A DNA stretch of 16,485 nucleotides from NCBI GenBank assembly GCA_964389705.1, contig CAYMEO010000062.1, positions 1 through 16,485 of the forward strand, in the 5' to 3' direction. This DNA comes from PSLL01 sp964389705 (GTDB lineage Bacteria > Desulfobacterota_D > UBA1144 > Nemesobacterales > CSP1-2). The notes beneath the pieces are model-generated. The model was not told the origin of the DNA. It worked only from the letters and a program-made list of their open reading frames with translations, and ran no database searches. A program made the position numbers and the translations under genes. Shown in pieces: positions 12,925-16,485 of the stretch. The number at the start of each line of letters is the position of its first letter. Within the stretch, counting starts at the first letter, position 1.

Positions 12925-13506
12925 CTAACTCGACTTAAACAATAGAGCAATCCATCCTCCTTCTGATAGTTCCTCATCCAGGAGGAGGTTTAGCTCTCGA
13001 AACCTATGAGCTACCATCTCTTTTTGTCCCGTTAGCCAAATTCCAGAGACTATTAGCAGACTATCGCTTTTTAAACTGGATTTGAGATACTCACTTATGT
13101 TGAGTATCTCAGTTGTTCCAAGATTGGCAACTACGAGGTCAAATTTATCATCAATGCTTTTCAAAGAATCATGCACAACTCGAATATTGGAAAACCCATT
13201 CCTTTTAACGTTTATTTTAGCCTCCTTCACAGCTACGGGATCAACATCCAGGGCCAAAACCGTATTGGCTCCTAGTGCAGCGGCGCAAAGTGCAAGCACA
13301 CCGGTTCCGCATCCTACGTCTAAGACTCTATCTACCTTCCTCTTTTTAAATGTGTTCTCTATTGCCTTAATACAAAGCCTAGTAGATGGCTGATTTCCCC
13401 TACCGAAGGCCTCTCCCGGATTAATTTCAATGATCTTCTCTTCTCCATTTGGAAGTTTTAAATGTATGCTCAGGATACTTAAGCTGGATTCTCGACAAAA
13501 TAGCAT
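12925..13506 (-). CDS. Short PrmA-like SAM-dependent methyltransferase
   Basis: The 193-residue protein has SAM motif I LDVGCGTG (62-69), the acidic Asp87 after strand 2 (ALDVDP) and VVAN (125-128), where PrmA has its NI/NL motif. Upstream is INPGEAFGRGNQPSTRLC (about 28-45), clearly the PrmA signature but altered where PrmA usually reads GTGTHPTT. Ribosomal protein L11 methyltransferase is near 290 residues and has an N-terminal L11-recognition domain. That domain is missing here: stop codons TGA TAA lie immediately before the ATG. Its substrate may therefore not be L11. No Shine-Dalgarno is seen. It sits between the LonB/LonH protease gene (56-base gap) and radA (12-base gap). Confidence 0.8.
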   Translation of the reverse strand: MLFCRESSLSILSIHLKLPNGEEKIIEINPGEAFGRGNQPSTRLCIKAIENTFKKRKVDRVLDVGCGTGVLALCAAALGANTVLALDVDPVAVKEAKINVKRNGFSNIRVVHDSLKSIDDKFDLVVANLGTTEILNISEYLKSSLKSDSLLIVSGIWLTGQKEMVAHRFRELNLLLDEELSEGGWIALLFKSS

Positions 13507-13526
13507 TTATCATATATTGTTATTTT

Positions 13527-13543
13527 AGACCCTTTAGGGGTCT
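13527..13543 (-). other. Stem-loop between protease and methyltransferase genes
   Basis: AGACCC (13527-13532) and GGGTCT (13538-13543) form a 6-base stem with a 5-base loop. In the minus-strand transcript it is followed by AAAATAACA, not a U-tract, so it is a poor intrinsic terminator. It lies about 20 bases before the methyltransferase ATG. Confidence 0.4.
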
Positions 13544-13562
13544 TAATTCTTTAGAACAATCC

Positions 13563-16067
13563 TTATGGATTTCCTTCTAACTCTTCCTCTCTTTTTTCCG
13601 CTCTTTCTCTTGCACCAAGCTTTCTGAACTCCTCAACGAACTCCCCTAAGCGTTTATCAACGAGGTAGTTGACTGTTCCCTCCTTAAATCTTCCACTAGA
13701 GTCTCTTTCACCTGATTCCATTCCCGTTATAATCTCTACCGCTTGATCAATAGTCTCTACGGGATAGATGTGAAACCTACCATCCCTTATAGCCTCAACG
13801 ACTTCTCTTTTTAGCATCAAGTTCCTTACATTTTGATGTGGTATTATTACGCCTTGATCTCCGGTTAAGCCGTGGGCTTTGCATACGTGATAAAACCCTT
13901 CGACCTTTTCATTTACCCCGCCTATAGGCTGAATCTGTCCTTTCTGGTTTACAGAACCCGTAACGGCTAGATTCTGCCTGATTGGAACTTCTGAGAGGCT
14001 TGATATTATGGCAATAAGCTCTGCGGCAGACGCGCTGTCACCCTCTATCACATCGTAGCTCTGCTCAAAACATAGGGTTGCCGAGAGGCTAAGAGGTTTA
14101 TTTTGGGCGTACTTTGCCCCAATGTATCCGCTTAGAATAAGAACGCCCTTGTTGTGAATGTTGCCGCTTAGACTCGCCTTCCTTTCAATGTTGACAACGC
14201 CCTCTGCCCCCATAAAGGTCTCGCATGTAATTCTGGATGGTTTTCCAAAGGCATAATCACCCAGATTGTAGACAGCGAGTCCGTTAATTTGTCCTACTAC
14301 CGCGCCTTTAGTGTCTACCAGTATCATTCCCTCTGCTATCATCTCGCGAATCTTTTCTTCAATCATGTTTGACCTATAGATCTTCTCATCAATCGCCTTT
14401 TCTACATGTTTTCGAGTTACATATCTACTGTCGTCTAAGCTCGCCCAGTAGCTTGACTCTATTACAATCTTGGAGACGGCTCCAAACTGAGTAGACAGTT
14501 TATTCTGATCCCCTGCGAGTCTTGAGCAATATTCAATTACTCTTTCAATCCCGCTTGTATCGAAGTGTTTGAGGTGCTCTTTATCGCATATGGATTTTAT
14601 ATAACAGGCATATTGAGAAACCATTGCATCGGTTCTTTCTACAACCGAATCAAAATCGGCTTTCACTTTAAAGAGCTTCCTAAAGTCCTCATCATATGCA
14701 TATAGCAGGTGATAAATCTGGAGGCTCCCTGTCATTATAACCTTTATGTTCAATTTTATGGGCTCAGGTCTCAGTCCTACTGTAGCTATAAGCCCATACT
14801 GCTGATATACGTCTTCAATCCTCAATTCCTGGTTCTCAAGAACCCTTTTGAGCGAATCCCAAACAAATGGGTATTTAAGAATATCAAGTGCCTCAACTAC
14901 CAGATAACCACCGTTTGCCTTAGCAAGCGAGCCCGCACGAATCATAGTAAAGTCTGTAACGAGAACACCGAATCTAACCTCCCTTTCAATTGAACCGAAC
15001 ATGTTTGTGTAGCTGGGATGTGATTCAAATATTACGGGTGCTCCTTCGGTATTGGAGTTATCTACCACGACATTTACCTGATATTCGGTAAAGGTTGGCT
15101 TTTGCTGAGGAATCTTAAACGGGAGCGGCCCCGCTGTATCTGCGGCCTTCTCAGGCAGGAAGTTATCAATATTTTCGAGTATGTGCTTTTGGACCATGTC
15201 CAGATAATCTATTATGTCAGGGTAGACCTTATATTTCTCCCTGATGCTATCAATTAGGTCTCTTACTGCAAAAAGTGCTACCTTCTTTTCGAGTTCCTTA
15301 AGCTTATTTGCGGATTCCCTTTCAAGGTTCCTTACACTCTTAAATATCTCTCCAACCTCCTGGTCAATCTTCTCTTTTCTCCTTCTCATCTCCTCTTTAT
15401 GGGCATCGTCGAGTGCGTTGTACTCCTCTTGAGTAAGGGGTTTTCCGCGAAAAAGCGGAATCGTTACGATCCCAGTTGGTGTAAACTGTATTTGCATCTG
15501 CTCTTCCGAGGCTTTCCTCTGAAGCTCCTCAAAAAGGGCCTCTTTTTGCCTCTGAGATTCGTTTATAATCCTCTGCCTTTCTTCTTCGTATTGCTTACTC
15601 TCGAATGCCTTAGAGATGTTGGTCTTTAGACTCTCAAGAAGATCTTCCATATCCTTCTTAAACACCTTTCCCATTCCCGTTGGAAGGTTAATTGATTTGG
15701 GTGTGTTTGGGTCTTCAAAATTATAGACATAACACCAGTCCCCCGGTGTAGGACGATTCTTAGAGATCATTGAAAGTATGGCCTTTATAGAGCTTGTTTT
15801 TCCAACCCCTGGGGGACCTGCGAGATAGAGATTATAGCCGCGATGCTCTATTCCTAGGCCAAAATATATGGCGTTTACTGCTCTTTCTTGACCAATGAAA
15901 TCCTCACAGCCTACAAGCCCGTTTGTGGTTCTAAACCGTTTAGAGAACCATGGAGGTAAAGAAGAGGAGGGGAAACCTGTAATCTCTTCTGTAGTTCTAA
16001 ACCTGAAATCTCTTAAATCACAGGGGCGATAAACCTCATTTGGGGAAAGCTCTCTCATTTTTTTCAT
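13563..16067 (-). CDS. Lon-like ATP-dependent protease, LonB/LonH (YcbZ) group
   Basis: I start at ATG 16067, where AGAGGC lies 6 bases upstream and the protein reads MKKMRELSPNEVY, giving 834 residues. The in-frame extension to 16175 has no ribosome site. Walker A is GPPGVGKT (84-91). A long charged helical insertion follows (about 155-275), rich in EEERQRIINESQRQ-like runs, typical of this COG1067-type group. The C-terminal Lon protease domain has catalytic Ser678 in EGDSASAAEL and Lys721 in GGVNEKVEGFY, 43 residues apart as in classical Lon. It should degrade misfolded or specific regulatory proteins in the cytoplasm. It heads the minus-strand run toward the PrmA-like gene and radA. Confidence 0.93.
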   Translation of the reverse strand: MKKMRELSPNEVYRPCDLRDFRFRTTEEITGFPSSSLPPWFSKRFRTTNGLVGCEDFIGQERAVNAIYFGLGIEHRGYNLYLAGPPGVGKTSSIKAILSMISKNRPTPGDWCYVYNFEDPNTPKSINLPTGMGKVFKKDMEDLLESLKTNISKAFESKQYEEERQRIINESQRQKEALFEELQRKASEEQMQIQFTPTGIVTIPLFRGKPLTQEEYNALDDAHKEEMRRRKEKIDQEVGEIFKSVRNLERESANKLKELEKKVALFAVRDLIDSIREKYKVYPDIIDYLDMVQKHILENIDNFLPEKAADTAGPLPFKIPQQKPTFTEYQVNVVVDNSNTEGAPVIFESHPSYTNMFGSIEREVRFGVLVTDFTMIRAGSLAKANGGYLVVEALDILKYPFVWDSLKRVLENQELRIEDVYQQYGLIATVGLRPEPIKLNIKVIMTGSLQIYHLLYAYDEDFRKLFKVKADFDSVVERTDAMVSQYACYIKSICDKEHLKHFDTSGIERVIEYCSRLAGDQNKLSTQFGAVSKIVIESSYWASLDDSRYVTRKHVEKAIDEKIYRSNMIEEKIREMIAEGMILVDTKGAVVGQINGLAVYNLGDYAFGKPSRITCETFMGAEGVVNIERKASLSGNIHNKGVLILSGYIGAKYAQNKPLSLSATLCFEQSYDVIEGDSASAAELIAIISSLSEVPIRQNLAVTGSVNQKGQIQPIGGVNEKVEGFYHVCKAHGLTGDQGVIIPHQNVRNLMLKREVVEAIRDGRFHIYPVETIDQAVEIITGMESGERDSSGRFKEGTVNYLVDKRLGEFVEEFRKLGARERAEKREEELEGNP

Positions 16068-16311
16068 AATATTGCCTCTTTTGTTTTTGTATAAGGCAAG
16101 AGAATCATTATAGATATTAGTGATTAGACTGAATATTAAATGATACCATAAACCTCTAGGCATAGAAAAATACAAATCTCAGGGCTGATAAGGTTTCGAT
16201 TCAGATAATGATACGCCCTAATGAGAGATGTGATTCTTAGCTCCCCACGATTATTACAAATACCTCCTTCATCTGCTGATACAGTGATATAGAACCTTAG
16301 TCTTTGTCTCC
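16068..16311. other. Intergenic region between lonB-like gene and ABC gene
   Basis: The gene-free stretch continues to 16400. In this part I see no gene or RNA. On the minus strand a perfect -10 TATAAT lies at 16112-16107, about 40 bases before the protease ATG. It lacks a good -35 (TATTCA at the expected spacing), so it is only a weak promoter candidate. Confidence 0.3.
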
Positions 16312-16340
16312 TTGACAGCCTATATGTGTGGGGGTAAATT
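16312..16340 (+). promoter_or_regulatory. Strong sigma70 promoter for ABC-exporter gene
   Basis: TTGACA (16312-16317) and TAAATT (16335-16340) have a 17-base spacer, one of the best matches in the window. Transcription start falls near 16347, inside the palindromic operator. Confidence 0.65.
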
Positions 16341-16342
16341 AA

Positions 16343-16358
16343 GTAAGTAATTACTTAC
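16343..16358. promoter_or_regulatory. Perfect 16-base palindromic operator (TetR-like)
   Basis: GTAAGTAATTACTTAC is an exact palindrome beginning 2 bases after the -10 and covering the predicted start site, an ideal place for a repressor. Palindromes of this GTAAGTAA/TTACTTAC type are typical of TetR/AcrR-family sites next to efflux and ABC-export operons. No regulator gene is in the window; it may lie to the right. Confidence 0.6.
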
Positions 16359-16390
16359 AAAAAGGGATCGAGTCTTAAAATCCCCTTTTT
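16359..16390 (+). other. Leader hairpin before ABC gene
   Basis: AAAAAGGGAT (16359-16368) pairs with ATCCCCTTTTT (16380-16390) with one bulged C, around an 11-base loop. It starts directly after the operator palindrome and ends 10 bases before the ATG. Because the T residues are in the stem, it could act as a weak terminator or simply fold the leader. Confidence 0.45.
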
Positions 16391-16400
16391 AAGAATAGGT

Positions 16401-16485
16401 ATGTTTGTGTTAGATCATATGGAATCCCCTGACATTATAATTACGGAGGATATACACAAGGTATATAAGATGGGAGAAATAGAGG
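16401..16485 (+). CDS. ABC transporter ATP-binding protein, N-terminus only
   Basis: The 28 visible codons read MFVLDHMESPDIII then TEDIHKVYKMGEIE, and the frame is open to the window edge. The pattern I-x-x-E-D-I-H-K-V-Y-K-M-G-E-I-E is the N-terminal strand of LolD/MacB-type ABC ATPases (usually continuing toward ALRGVS and Walker A), so a lipoprotein or efflux exporter component is likely. The ATG at 16401 follows a weak AATAGGT; ATG 16419, in frame, is an alternative. The operator-type promoter upstream supports an inducible exporter, but Walker A and everything beyond lie outside the window. Confidence 0.65.
   Translation, partial: MFVLDHMESPDIIITEDIHKVYKMGEIE

Noticed and set aside
16068..16175. 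36-residue N-terminal extension of the LonB-like protease, resembling a membrane anchor
   Set aside because: It is hydrophobic in part, but ATG 16067 has a ribosome site and the following MRELSPNEVY is the expected soluble N-terminus.
16197..16260. Possible third copy of the TTAGCCAC repeat (TTAGCTCCCCACGATT)
   Set aside because: Only part of one arm is similar and no matching inverted arm is found nearby.

Overview
The window looks like chromosomal DNA from an uncultured, Gram-negative-type bacterium of moderate GC (low to mid 40s per cent by eye). The SRP RNA is the short form without an Alu domain. Lipoprotein and cytochrome c export signals are present. The gene mix (ETF, crotonase, MaoC, LonB/LonH-type protease, dodecin) and heavy AGA/AGG arginine use recall Desulfobacterota- or Nitrospirota-like lineages. 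The lineage is an inference from gene content only. I see no phage, insertion sequence, CRISPR array or defence locus.

Layout. (1) 1-1996, minus strand: the first codons of an unknown gene, a PflX-type radical SAM protein, and upstream of it a crotonase that resembles a delta3-delta2-enoyl-CoA isomerase. (2) 2160-3081, plus strand: a lipid-anchored monohaem cytochrome c and a 74-residue lipoprotein. (3) 3143-6575, plus strand: a strong promoter, tRNA-Ser(GGA), 4.5S SRP RNA, dnaX, ybaB, recR, then a MaoC-like hydratase. (4) 6668-7895: a secreted Met/His/Phe-rich protein and a dodecin, each with its own good promoter. (5) 8050-10023: etfB and etfA, followed by a palindromic terminator. (6) 10079-10891, minus: glutamate racemase murI, apparently with a leaderless mRNA. 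(7) 11106-11537, plus: an unknown protein with a winged-helix-like C-terminus. (8) 11548-16067, minus: radA, a shortened PrmA-like methyltransferase and a LonB/LonH-type protease. (9) 16312-16485, plus: a promoter overlapped by a perfect palindromic operator, a leader hairpin, and the start of an ABC-exporter ATPase cut by the window edge.

The genes fall into three themes. Replication and repair is covered by dnaX, ybaB, recR and radA. Acyl-CoA and electron-transfer metabolism is covered by the crotonase, MaoC, ETF and perhaps dodecin as a flavin buffer. Envelope and protein quality control is covered by the cytochrome, lipoprotein, secreted protein, murI, LonB and the ABC exporter.

The most interesting signals are regulatory. 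An uninterrupted A9 run in dnaX sits exactly at the tau/gamma boundary, with stops waiting in both other frames and a Shine-Dalgarno-like motif upstream. A TetR-like operator lies on the start site of the terminal ABC gene. murI has promoter geometry that puts transcription start on its ATG. Two related inverted-repeat elements lie inside the recR leader and the etfB-etfA gap, the second apparently nested with another repeat. I did not find a clear new multigene system.
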